Assembly (NCBI GenBank): GCA_013399115.1
Contig: VXAA01000959.1
Coordinates: forward strand, 472,782-536,781
From: Anseranas semipalmata
Lineage: Eukaryota; Chordata; Aves; Anseriformes; Anseranatidae
DNA length: 64,000 nt
Direction of reading: 5' to 3'
Below, in pieces: positions 26,131 through 37,200 of this stretch. The translations under genes and the position numbers were made by a program. Below the pieces are notes generated by a model. The model saw only the letters and a list, made by a program, of their open reading frames with translations. It was not told the origin of the DNA and made no database searches. Position 1 is the first letter of the stretch. Every line of letters starts with the position of its first letter.

Positions 26131-26384
26131 GAAGCTGCTAACAGCCAGGTTTCCTTTTTTTCATCATCTTAATAAACACACAATGAAAGTGGTAAATTGA
26201 AGATGAATAAACAAGTGGTAATAGAGGAGGTAAAGCGTTCATCAAGAGCACACAGATTTTCATCTCTAATGCAACATACATCAGGCTTATTTCACACCAA
26301 AGTGCAAAGCAATGACAAAACAAACCGTATATTAAGTGAGCAAATCTCCTACCTTTAATTCATTGTGAAGTATTAACTACCCCA

Positions 26385-26419
26385 GCATCCTGTATGTTAA
26401 ATGCGGCATCCTGTATGTT
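26385..26419. repeat. Short tandem duplication, 21-bp period
   Basis: GCATCCTGTATGTT occurs at 26385-26398 and again at 26406-26419, consistent with a small slippage duplication. Confidence 0.9.
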
Positions 26420-28170
26420 TAAGATAGATGTTTTTCACTGGCATTGATCCTTAAAATACGGTGTGAAACAACTTAAATTTTATGCTGCCTTTGGAAATGT
26501 GCTATTATGAGCTTTGGTGATTTTAACTATATTTAACCTACAGGTTATTTCTTTTCCAGCAAAAGGACTAGCTTCAAAATGTGTCTGCTAGCATCACTCA
26601 TCCACCACATGTCAAGCTTTTTGGTATCATCCCTTTGTTTCCCATCCTCATGGAATCCTGTCTAGTCTAGCTTTATTAAATGCATATAAATACCTAGGTC
26701 TCAAAGCCCTGAATATGAAACACTGTCGCAAAAAATTATTATACCTTAATTCCAGTTAACATCCTAGATTAATGTGCAAGGGTGGGAAAGACCAGCTGAA
26801 TCGGAAACAGGGGCACAAAACTGTTTGTAACCCTTGCCGCTCCCCTCCTTCGTGTTCCCACACCCACACCCACCGCGCAGGCACACCATGGCATGTGACT
26901 GTAATGCTGGTTTGGAGACTCTTCAGGGGGACCTATAAAGTTTCTGCTAGGAGACCAAAAATACCCCAAACTGGCTGACAGTGGCCTATTGCAGGTTACC
27001 TTCAGTGTGACCAAATAATTGGGCATGCGTACTTCGCAACAAAGAAGGCCATAAATTATTTAACGAGAAGGGCTCACTACATATTGAAGGAAAGGACCCC
27101 AAATCCCTAAAGAGCTGTTCTCACTAGCAGAAGAGTGATAAGAATTCACATGGATCTAATCTAGTGAGATAGTATTACATATCAGATGATTCGTTTAATG
27201 CACGTCCAATTACTGTAGCATTTAGACAATAAGCATCAGCATCAGATAAGTCCTCTGTACAGTTATGCTTCATTTTTATAGGTAATTTTTCACGAAATTG
27301 CTGTACCCCAGATGTGTTTGAAAGGTTTCTGTTCCTAATTTGCATGCAAGGCACTCCTTTTTTTCTCCTCAAATGCTTTCTTTGACAAGGCACTGATAGT
27401 CTAATTGAAGCCAGACTAAGTTCCAGCATTCTGGGGTTTTCAAATGGGGAGCAGCGTTTTCTTAAAGTGTAAGGAACTTAAAATCCTGAGCTCTGATACG
27501 ATCCCTCTGTACATGTAACCGATTTGGAGCCTCATGGAGAAAGGATACACATCAAATAGAACATATGTGTTAATTTGGATATACTGGAGTTAGTATTACT
27601 AAACTCTTTCAAACACTATCTTAAGCTGTCCATGATACACTTAGCCCTGTCAAGAGACTTCTGAAAAATAATTAATTTGTAGTGTAACTAATAAGAGATA
27701 CGGTAAGAATTCTTAAAACAGGAACATTTATCTTGCAATTTTACACTTTGAATTAATGACTCTGTATGTATGCATATGTGTTTGGTGTGGACACAGAACA
27801 TTATAACTACATGCTAAATCTATGGTCCTGCAAAAATGTTTATGCATTCAGGTCTTTATGTGGCAGCAATTCTTCCTTTACATAAACTTAGAGGAATATT
27901 TTTCAATAGATTATATCACAGTAATTTGATTCTATTTTGATTTTATATATTGATTTGTATAACAAGGAAATGCTTAGGAACCTGAAAGACTTCTATAAAA
28001 GAGGTAGAAAATGGCAAACTCACTACAGGAGTAATAGAAATATAATCACCAGTGTTTTAAATAATCACTGTCTCTATTATTTTTCACTCATTTGTGTGTC
28101 TGGAAAAAATACCCTGGCCTTTCAGGATACATTAGCTTTTCCGTTTGTTTTGATACCTAGCTTCTCTTTA

Positions 28171-28197
28171 AAAAAAAAAGAAAAAGAAAAAAAAGTT
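28171..28197. repeat. A-rich purine tract
   Basis: A runs are separated by single G's, giving a lysine-rich artefact when translated. Confidence 0.85.
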
Positions 28198-29086
28198 TAG
28201 AAGTTTTTAAAAAGGAAGATTTGAACTCTCTATAGAAGGTACAGAGGAAAAGGAAAAGGTACATTAGAGAGTTGAGTGAATTACTAATAGAGAAGGTCCC
28301 ATTTGTTTCTTCTGAACAAATTGGCATCCAAGACATGTTAAGGATATCACCCTCCAGGTTGAGGTCATCAGTCAATTGTTAGTTTGAGTTGGGAAGAAAA
28401 TTTCCCGATAGGAATGTCATTGCATCGTTATTATTTTTGGGTCTATGACACCTGATACCAGCCACTGCTTGCCACAGAGGGATTATCTGTCTTAAACACA
28501 GCTGAGTAATAATCTTTGCTATATTCAAATCAGTCTTATGCTCTCCAAAACACTGTTGTTATTTTTCATTCTACTTCACCTTCACTGCATTTCAGAGCTA
28601 ATTAAAGTACAAGGAATGGACTCTCATCTCTGCTGCCTTTGTTGTTTGTATACAGTTTGCCCTAGTGGAAAGGGTCCATGCAAGAGCTCCCGTATCAATC
28701 ACATCTTGCCTTAAAGGCCTGAAAGAAAATCATAAAACAGAATCTCTCTTTTTAGTTAACTGCCACTAGATTAGGTGCCAACTGAATAAAATCAGAAAAA
28801 GAGGTCCTGAAAAGTGTCCTAATGCCAAGGTGAATTCCTGAGCCAAGTTAAGAAGCTGTGAGTACTATCCTGCTCCCAACATCTAGTGCTTCCTGGGCAA
28901 GTGACAGCAAACACCCACGATTTAGTACCACTGAGTCAGAAACTTCTAGTACTATCAGAAACACACCAACTGAGCCAGATTTCCAATGAACACATTATGG
29001 TAGATATTGTTGTCATGTCTGAGGAAAAAAAAAACAGTTTTGCATAACCTCTGAAAACATACGCCTGTTCCTAAAGGTTTATATTC

Positions 29087-29092
29087 TCTTAC
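29087..29092 (-). other. Splice donor of the NTNG1 LN exon (GTAAGA)
   Basis: The exon ends GGAAG and is followed by GTAAGA. Reading through gives an in-frame TAA at once. The exon ends two bases into an Arg codon, which matches the single base supplied by the LE1 exon. Confidence 0.95.
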
Positions 29093-29733
29093 CTTCCATA
29101 TACCCTTATGTCTGAGATTGCATAAAAGTAGCGTGCCAGGTGTTGCTCATCTACATATATTTCTCCAGTTGCTGGCCTAAGCAATCTTATCCTCAGATCC
29201 GTGATGGTAAAGAAATCTCTTAACTTCTTGGTTGTGTCAAGCTGGCCATAAAGAGAAGCCATATTATGAAGCCGAGGTCCAGCAAAAAAAGCAAATCTAT
29301 CTTTGATTTCAAAGTGGATTATTTTACTATTTGTCATATACCCAGTAGAGTATTCTTCTGTGCAAATGATTTCTAGGACTGTGTGCTGCGATAAATCCCT
29401 CACTGATTTTGGATCCATGTGGAAAGCATCTAAGCAGTCTGTGGCATAATATTGGTAGGGCTGCCATGTTCGTCCATAGTCGAGGGATTTCTCCAGGATC
29501 ATTTGGTCTGGACGTCCAGATTCAAAAGTGATTACTATGTTATCTGTCAGCTCGATGGTTTTGTTCCAGGAGAGAGTAATATTAACGTGAAGAGGCTTTG
29601 GATAATCCTTCCAAGTCGTGGACTGCCAAAACGTGGAGGGATGTCTTCCTTCAAGATCAAACATCAGTTCTGGAGGATGAGCCAGTTCTTGGGTACTCGC
29701 ATCACATTCATTATTGCACATGTAGGGATTCCC
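29093..29733 (-). CDS. NTNG1: NTNG1 coding exon: laminin N-terminal (LN) domain of netrin-G1 (internal, partial CDS)
   Basis: Netrin-G1 is a GPI-anchored, netrin-related adhesion protein of axons and presynaptic membranes. Its LN domain binds the postsynaptic ligand NGL-1 (LRRC4C). This 641-nt exon carries 213 codons plus two bases, starting GNPYMCNNECDAS and ending AISDIRVYG. The LN signature DYGRTWQPYQYYATDC is at exon residues 85-100. Cysteines sit at exon residues 6, 10, 100 and 124, and N-glycosylation sequons at 51 (NIT) and 57 (NKT). The left part of the LN domain and the signal peptide are on an earlier exon outside the window. The acceptor is a pyrimidine-rich TTTTCTAG just before GGG, where an in-frame TAG would end any upward extension. 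The donor is AAG|GTAAGA. The reading frame is intact. The choice of NTNG1 over the paralogue NTNG2 rests on near-identity to mammalian netrin-G1, for example DTTKKLRDFF and VDEQHLARYFYAISDI (recalled, not aligned). Confidence 0.97.
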
Positions 29734-29750
29734 CTAGAAAAGAGCAAAAC
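29734..29750 (-). other. Splice acceptor of the NTNG1 LN exon
   Basis: Read on the minus strand, a pyrimidine-rich stretch ends in TCTAG directly before GGGAATCCC. The upstream triplet in the coding frame is TAG, so the exon cannot extend further 5'. This fixes the exon start at 29733. Confidence 0.93.
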
Positions 29751-31590
29751 AGTGTTACAAGAGGCGCAGTATACTGACTGTGACACATAAAGATGTTTTG
29801 TGCTTGGCACATGAGAATTGCTGCTTTTTCTTCAGGAGTGAAACTGAAAAAGACGAAATGAATTCTTGAAGGTATACCTTTATCTAAACTAGATTTATCC
29901 TGTCTGTTTGACCTGTTAAGTGAAATGTACACACAAACACACACATATACAGCACCTTTGCTTCTGTAATGTAAACATTTTCTGCAGTATATTTTAGAGA
30001 AACAAAATAGTTTATTTACTCTTTCATTGAGCTTATGTGGCAAGGTTTTGGTAGTGTGGGGAGGTGACTTGGGCCAGCGATCTAGTTAGTCACAAAGACC
30101 AGGAACAATAAGCAAATGTTATAGCTCAGTAACTCTCACTTTTCTAAGAAAGATGCAACAGCCAAAAAGAATTTCTTTTTAAAACAAGTAAGTTCCTCAT
30201 GAGCTCAGTTCATAAAAGAACTAATTTTAAGTCAAATGTTTTGAAGTCCCTATGTACTCTGTATGAAACAATACCCACTACAACTTCAAGTTTCCTTTCC
30301 ATGTGAAATTAAGCATGCTTAACTGTGTTCCCAGCGTAGCACTGCATTCCCTTAAAACACTGACACTCTCCACCAAAAGTCATTAGAAAAAACAGTGCAC
30401 CACAAGCTCTGGGGCTTGATTCAGACATCTGCCATCTTATTACAGGGTAGCAAACTACTTCAGGAAAGACTTTTCATGAGGCACAGGCTCCAATTTATCA
30501 GGACAAGATAATCCACCACTTGATTAGGTGGGAGATGTCAGCAGCTCCAGCTGGAACGCTGCCGAGGTGGCTGGAGGTCTGAACTGTGGGTTGAGTTAAA
30601 AACAGCAACAAAAAGAGCTTGCCAATAATGCACAGCTTTTACTGCTACTTGTCCTCTGTAGCAAGGTGAAAGTGAATTATTCTCATTGTGGCCCTTTGAT
30701 GCATTCACTTGCACACTACAATCTTCTGTTTCTTCACAAAGGCTATTTTGTCTGCAGACTGGGGATATCTTGCAGCAGTTGCCAAGATATCAGGCCCTGT
30801 AGGCTGCACTGAATCATGTCCATCTGATTTAGGCTTTCAACAGTACATTAATATTTTGCTACTTGTTCATTCTGCATTTGTTTGGAGAACAGTTGCTGCT
30901 CTGTATGTTTCTCTGTGTGTTCAGTACGGACTGTGGAAGAAGCTGTGCCTTTCTTCACTGATGGTCAGCATTGCTGGGGAAAAAGTTGGACATGTCTGCA
31001 TCTAGCAGTGCTGAATATGGGCATAACTGTAGCTGTGACTGTCATTAATCAGAGTTCTCCTCACCTACCCTGATAATAGAACAAGCCCTGGTATGATAAT
31101 CAACCTTTTCTTTTCTTATAATTACAGTTATTGCTTCTCTCCATCTCAAGGCCTCAGGGCAATGAGGCTGTTCAGTGCCGTCCAGTGTGTGAAATGAGCT
31201 TCAAACATGAATTTCCACCTTGCTCACTGCTCTGCTCCTTGGCATACTCCCATGAAACATAAGAAAAAGGACTTAACCACTCGCTTTGACCTCCCCACAG
31301 GCAACTTTGTCTTGCCTGCGCAGGGAAATACTTTTTTTCTTGTCATTCTCTCTTTCCTATTAATATAGCTGAATCCTAAAACTTACAACAATTCACTGAG
31401 ACTCGAAGTTAAGAAAAAAAAAGGGTTATTTGAAAATCAGAACAGCGCTCGTTAAACTGAAAGATTCAAAACATGCAGCTGTAACTTAAAATATTCTGTA
31501 AAATGTGTCTATAATAAATTCCTGTTACAGTTTTCCTGGTTTCAAGCTCACAGTTACTATTTCTATGCCTTCCTTTTGAATAAAACAGTG

Positions 31591-31608
31591 AAAATAAAAA
31601 TAAAAATA
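31591..31608. repeat. (AAAAT)n-type microsatellite
   Basis: Three A(4-5)T units lie in tandem just after TAAAACAGTG. Confidence 0.8.
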
Positions 31609-33597
31609 AGTTTCAAGCAGAATAGATAAAAGACTGAATTTTTTATTACTTAAGCTCAATTTATATATCAGACACAAATGCAAGGACTTGCCACCTTACT
31701 TAGGCCTTTTCTTTTCCTTAGGAAAAAAATACACACTGTGAGCTCTGTAAGGTTCCATGCACTTTGAATAGATGTAAATCTGAATTTTGCAGAAAATGCT
31801 CAGAGTTACATAAGCCAAACCTTTCTGAAGTTTACTAGAAAAATCTGGTCACTTCAGTCACCATGAAGCTGTCGCATACCTATGACGTATATGCTTTTGT
31901 CATCTTTTTGGCAAAAGCCACTTCATTGGGAGGTCATGGGTATTGAAACATAACAAATAAATGCTACTGGATTGCAAGACGTGTTAAACATTGCTGATGG
32001 ATGGCTTTGGTTTCCTACAACACAAGCAGACAGTGAGACTGTTGTGATTCATGTTAAAAACTAAAAGCTACTCTGACCCACTAGCCCATGGGTACAAGAG
32101 GAGGCATGTTTTATGACTCTGAGCAGGTAACCCAGATTGTGTGGGTACAGTGAATGCTAAAAATTAGCATTTGCTTGCTACTGAATGGTGCTCTACATCT
32201 CTGTGGGCACAAAGCTTTTCGGGAAAGACGACGCTACTCCAGTTAATGGCAGAGTATAGTGAGACACAGGTCAGAATGACAGTGCTGTCCTGCACCTAAA
32301 TTGTTATTGCAATAACATCAGTGGCATGACTCTCTGCTGAAATCATAATGTTAAGAAAAACACTGCAAATGAGACTCCTAGTAAAAAGCTTCGGGCACAT
32401 CCTCCCCAATAAATTGATTTTTTAAAAAATTTTATAGCACTTGATTGTCTTTTAAGGGATGAATGATTTGGTGACACCAAAATAACTGGTGTGGAGTTCC
32501 GTATTCTGAAGAAGAAATTAGGAAAAATATTAAGCCAATACAAGCTGAAAAAAATGTCCTGAATTCTAGTACAGGGACGGGGAGAGAAATGATGATAGGT
32601 AAGTTCCCCTCTGCCTACTGGCATGGCAGTCATTGATGTAATTTTGAAATATTTAAGATGACTATTGCTTCAGAGGCTTAGCGTCAGATTCACATTTTCT
32701 CTACCAATAACTTGGCTTTAAATTGTTTCTAATTAATCTTAAATGTAATTTACATGTTGTCATATTTACATTACCAAAACAGTGTAAAGATGTCTCACCC
32801 TACATGAAAGTCCCTTAGTACATGTTAGTATGAAAAAAATTAATTTAACTGGGATTAGTTATGTATTTTAATGTCTTCATCTCTGTGATAATCCTCTTTA
32901 AGACCTCTATCTCAGTAAAATGAATACAACAAAGAGAAACTTTCCCCCGATTTGTCAAAACTAAGTACATTCTGTGTTGGGGACATCTAAATGACCAGAG
33001 CATTAGCAGCGGTAAGTAATTTTGCGACCAGCAGGCTGCCGTAAAAAGATCTTAATTTAAATCCTCCAAGCAACAGCTTTTCAGCTGGACAAGGTGGAAA
33101 ATATTTATAACTTTTTAAAATGATATGTACACCATTAAGAGATTTCTAAATAATTAAACACTAATAAATACTTCTAAACACGTTACAGCCAATTAGCATA
33201 AAAGGTTGCTGAGGCTTTCCCAACACCACTACCATCTAGAAGAAACCCACCATTTTGCTGTACAGTAATTGGAGATTGGTATTAAAAAGCTCCTTGTAGG
33301 TAGTCAAACTAAGTTGCTATTATTTTATTTTATGTCACCCATGGAATTCAAACTGCTGCCATCGTAGTCCAGAAGTCTGGGCTTTGGGAAGTGCCTGTTT
33401 ACAGGTGCTACCCTGCAGCCCAAGGGCCTGTGGCTGTATCACACGGTTTGATCCTGTTCAGCCATGACTGGAAAAAGCAGAGTTACCCGAGAAGCTGCTG
33501 GCTACGACTGACTGATCCCAGGACAGTTTCCCCTCAAGTAGCTGAATTTAGTTTATGTTCACACACAGTGTCTGTGTCAGTGAGCTCAAACTTCTGT

Positions 33598-33745
33598 CAG
33601 AGGTGCTCAGTGTTGTGCCAGCGGCCTGCGGACGGGGCGCTGAGGACTAGGCCAACGCTGGCACCGTCCCGTCGCCCAGAAGGGCCGATAAGGTGTCTTA
33701 CCAAGCGTATCCCTGGGCGCGACTTGGCGACGAATGGGACGGTGA
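33598..33745. other. Orphan CpG-rich island
   Basis: About fifteen CpGs lie in 140 bp, for example GCCTGCGGACGGGGCGCTG, CCGTCCCGTCGCCC and GGGCGCGACTTGGCGACG, in AT-rich intron. No known gene or repeat is recognised. Confidence 0.55.
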
Positions 33746-36700
33746 CCCTTGAGTAAGGATTTGGGTTAAAAAGAGAAATCTAGCAGTAGTGTGACCTTTG
33801 AATATCAACAGGGCAGTCAGCAGTGGTGCTGCAGCTACTGTTCAAGGGTTAAAATCAGATCGCTGCCTCTCAGACAAAGCCTGCATCACAGAGACCCTTC
33901 AGTGGCATATACACAGGCTTAGGGCTTGATTGAAGATGTTGCTTCTTTCAATCTGCTTCCTGTCCACACTAACACCTCATGGACTTTTTTACTCGGGAAC
34001 AAAGACAGGGGGGCTTAACCTTTCTTCAGCGTGAATATTGGAAGCTGTATCACAGATTACATGCTGTAATAGACACCTGGCTAAATCCCCACAGAGGATT
34101 ATAACTTGCATTTTCAAACTGGTGAAGGCTGCTGAGGTCAAGCAGGCCAAGATTTTAGGAAGGAGCAAAATAAATTTTCAAGAAGCAAGTCACAGCAACC
34201 GATTTTTATACTGCTGCCCCAAGGTAGTTAGCTCAGATGCACTAGACAATAAATATAGCCTGAATCAAATGTGGAGTGAGGTTGTGCAGTAAATTACTGC
34301 ATTCAAGTCACACTTTTGGAAATTATTAGAGTATTTCTGTTTTCCTTTCCTAAAGAGCGTTACAAGTATTCCACTTGGTACCATGCTGTACATTGCAGAT
34401 GACTAATTAGACAGTAGTAACTGATACCAAAAATTGCCCTAATGCTTACATTTTCCATGTGATTTCTAAACAGGAGTTACGTGTTTACTATGACACAGCC
34501 AGATTATGAAACCATTAACTGGGAGATACTACTTATTAGAAGTCCTCCTTCTAGGGTCACATAGTCAGTGTAGTGGATTGGCAAGGCACAGAATCTGTCG
34601 CATAATAATTCATGTTATCAAACTCACTACATCCATTAGCCGGTTTGAGAGTATCTTGGTCAATGTCTGTAGAATTATTGTTGTGGTTAAGACAGGGATG
34701 GCTGTAGACAAGAACACTTCACCATCAATAACCTTTCATCACTGCAGTGACAGCATTTTAAGTTAAAGTGATTTAAGTTACAAAAGAAAAAGTGCTAAAA
34801 TCTCAGTGGAAGATCTGATGCTCTCACGGAGCTCCCAAGTGAGAAGCATTTGGATGGTCAGACAAGTACTTTGAACTCTGAGCTGCAGCCTGCGCACTGT
34901 GAATTTGCCAAAACCAGCAAAAAGAAAATAAAAGAATGTTTAAATCAATAACTTCTGGAGAGACTTAAAAAGATTAAACCAGGGAGGATGTGACTGACCA
35001 AAAATACATAATAATACTTAACAACTTAGTGCACTTTTAAGCTTGAAAGTATGTTGCAGATTATGGCCCTGATCCTGAAACAAACTCAGTACAAGCAGGC
35101 CCTTAAAAGTCAGATTTTTTTTTTTTTTTTTAAGATATTTAAATCTCTAAAGATCTGGCACTTTGTCTTGTGGAATATAGGCCTAACTAATTAATCTTCA
35201 TGACAAAACCTCCATGAGGTAGGGATCCTATCCCAAATTTACATATAGCTCAGAATTAGAGAAAAATGCCTTTGCATAATGAACTCTCTAATCCCTGATT
35301 ATATTGTGCTGTTTCTTCCAAAGCCTTACAGTAGATCACCTCAAGGCATTCCTGGTACGCAGAGTAGCTCTCAGATTATTATTATTAGATCATCCCTCTC
35401 TCCAATACTAGTAACTGAAAATGTATCATAGGAAAAACATTTTCAAATTTGCATCACCATTTAGGGAAGACTGTATTTCCCTCTTTCCATGGCCCTTCTT
35501 CAATATGTAACAGGAACACAGAGCATAATTTGTCTGGTGAAAAGATGGAATAAATTATATTGTTTAAATCTGTTTGGGCTTCTGGAATTTTCTAGTTCAC
35601 AGGAGAGTTACTGAGAGATTTAGCAAAACTAATACCATATCACCATTGGTATTATATGATCACATTTGCAAAGGCACTTAATTCCTATCAGAACATTATT
35701 TCTTTTTAGTTACTCAAGATACTTATTTTTCTAAATGCTATTCAAATTACTTTACCAGTCTAATGGATTTTTGTTTCCTTTGAATTAACTCTACTTGCTT
35801 TTTCTATGGAAAAGCCTGCTTATTCCCAGTTGATAATTTTATGTTTCTGAGGCTTCTTTGACCTGATGACCTTGCTGTTATTTTGACCACTTGGTGATTC
35901 TGGCATTGATGATACTTTATGGCAGATCTACTGACACTGACCCAAGTGTATTTTTGTTGTTTGAGAAGCTAAATATTTGTGTTTTCCTCTTGTATCAGCA
36001 GGTAATATAATATGGCAATATAATCACTTTCCTTTTTATAGCTTTTGTAATGTCATGAGGTGCTTACCATTGGGACCCCGTTGCGCTAAGCTCTGACCAA
36101 ACAATATGGCAACAGTTCCAAGAAAATCTAAGTTTCTTCATATGCTGGATGCGTACTTGGGTTTGAGAAACTGAAATCACAGGGGACATAACATCCATTC
36201 CTGTCGGCATACTGGCTCTTGTCCTGGCAAAGCCAGCCCGTCTATTAGAGGCCTCCTCAGACGCAGCAGCAGAGGAGATAGATCGCCATGGTCCTGCTCA
36301 GTTCTTTTTTGTGCGTTTTTGTCAGGTCAGCTCGAGCAGCCATTCTGCCACCCTGCAGGGTCCCTGGCAGGAAAGGGTGCCACTCACTTTACATGGAGTG
36401 GTCTGATACAGATCTCATCTTCCTCACTCTTTTGATTACTTTGGATTATCCATGAATTTAGAATGGGAGCCATCGAGGGAGGGAGTCAAAAAAGGAGATG
36501 TCTAAAATACTGTCATTCCAGTTGAAACATGCCATCCCTGTGCAAGGAAAAGGCCATGCAAAAGCAAGCTGGTGTGGTCTTACTGAGGGACAGTCTCAGT
36601 TATTGTGGTGGATCAGAGGGAACAGGAGCATTTGAAAACTGAGACATAAAATCATCTCTGTGGTGGCAGAGGGAATTAGGGTGCTGGGAACACTAATAAA

Positions 36701-36799
36701 ATCTTTTTTTTTTTTTTTTCTTTTGGCTAGAAATTACTGCATTCAGATTTTTGGTTCACAAAGGACATCTGTGGATGGCAAAAAGACTGAGAAATGAGC

Positions 36800-37200
36800 T
36801 GTGAGGGCATGGTGTGCCCCATCAGGCCTTAACGGCCCTGACCAGCCCCACCTGGGCCCCTGGCCAGGCCCTACTTAAACTCAGGCCAGGGCATGCCTCT
36901 GGCTATTTCTCCTGGGTGGGCTTTAGATGTGTGTTGTAGCTGTGTTTCCTGCTGCTCCTGGTGTGGGGTCTCTGGATGACCCTGCTCCAGCCCTTGCTGT
37001 GCCTGGGGCTGTCAATGGATCTTCTGGGACTCCTGGCCGCGCAGGATGGCACCCATTGGTAAGGGTGCAACTGGTGAAGGTGGTCCTCTCCTCCCATGTG
37101 TGCCCCCATGCACTCTGCTGCTTCCCAGCAGTTGTGTGGGTATATGCTATGAGTGAGGAGACAGGAATAACACAAAGATCCACGGTTTGTTCTAGGCAGC
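36800..37200. mobile_element. GC-rich repeat-like segment, possibly an LTR or its remnant (unclassified)
   Basis: The sequence changes abruptly from AT-rich to GC-rich at about 36800. It contains TGTGAGGGCATGGTGTGCCC, then GGCCCCTGGCCAGGCC-like inverted motifs, then a CTTAAA box (about 36873) followed by a GC-rich stretch, an order that recalls a retroviral-type LTR promoter. I cannot match it to a named family. I saw no second LTR, primer-binding site or viral coding region. A GC-rich single-copy island is the alternative. Confidence 0.3.

Larger units (their letters stand above)
396..29092 (-). other. NTNG1: Complete NTNG1 intron between the LN and LE1 exons (28,697 bp)
   Basis: It is bounded by the LN donor and LE1 acceptor, whose phases agree. 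Apart from the separately listed items it is unstructured AT-rich DNA. From the left it contains: T-runs near 926 and 2726; an A-rich tract at 1972-1994; the CR1 tail; GC-richer patches near 6.75-6.93 kb and 11.43-11.68 kb; inverted repeats near 10.3, 13.8, 15.6 and 19.4 kb; a small minisatellite at 13.2 kb; homopolymers near 16.1, 16.8 and 17.7 kb; an assembly gap at 22.3 kb; a CpG cluster at 24.8 kb; and possible regulatory stretches near 21.0 and 25.9 kb. I see no further exon, RNA gene or intact transposon in it. Confidence 0.92.

Noticed and set aside
29452..29790. 112-codon plus-strand ORF
   Set aside because: It is the antisense shadow of the NTNG1 LN exon.
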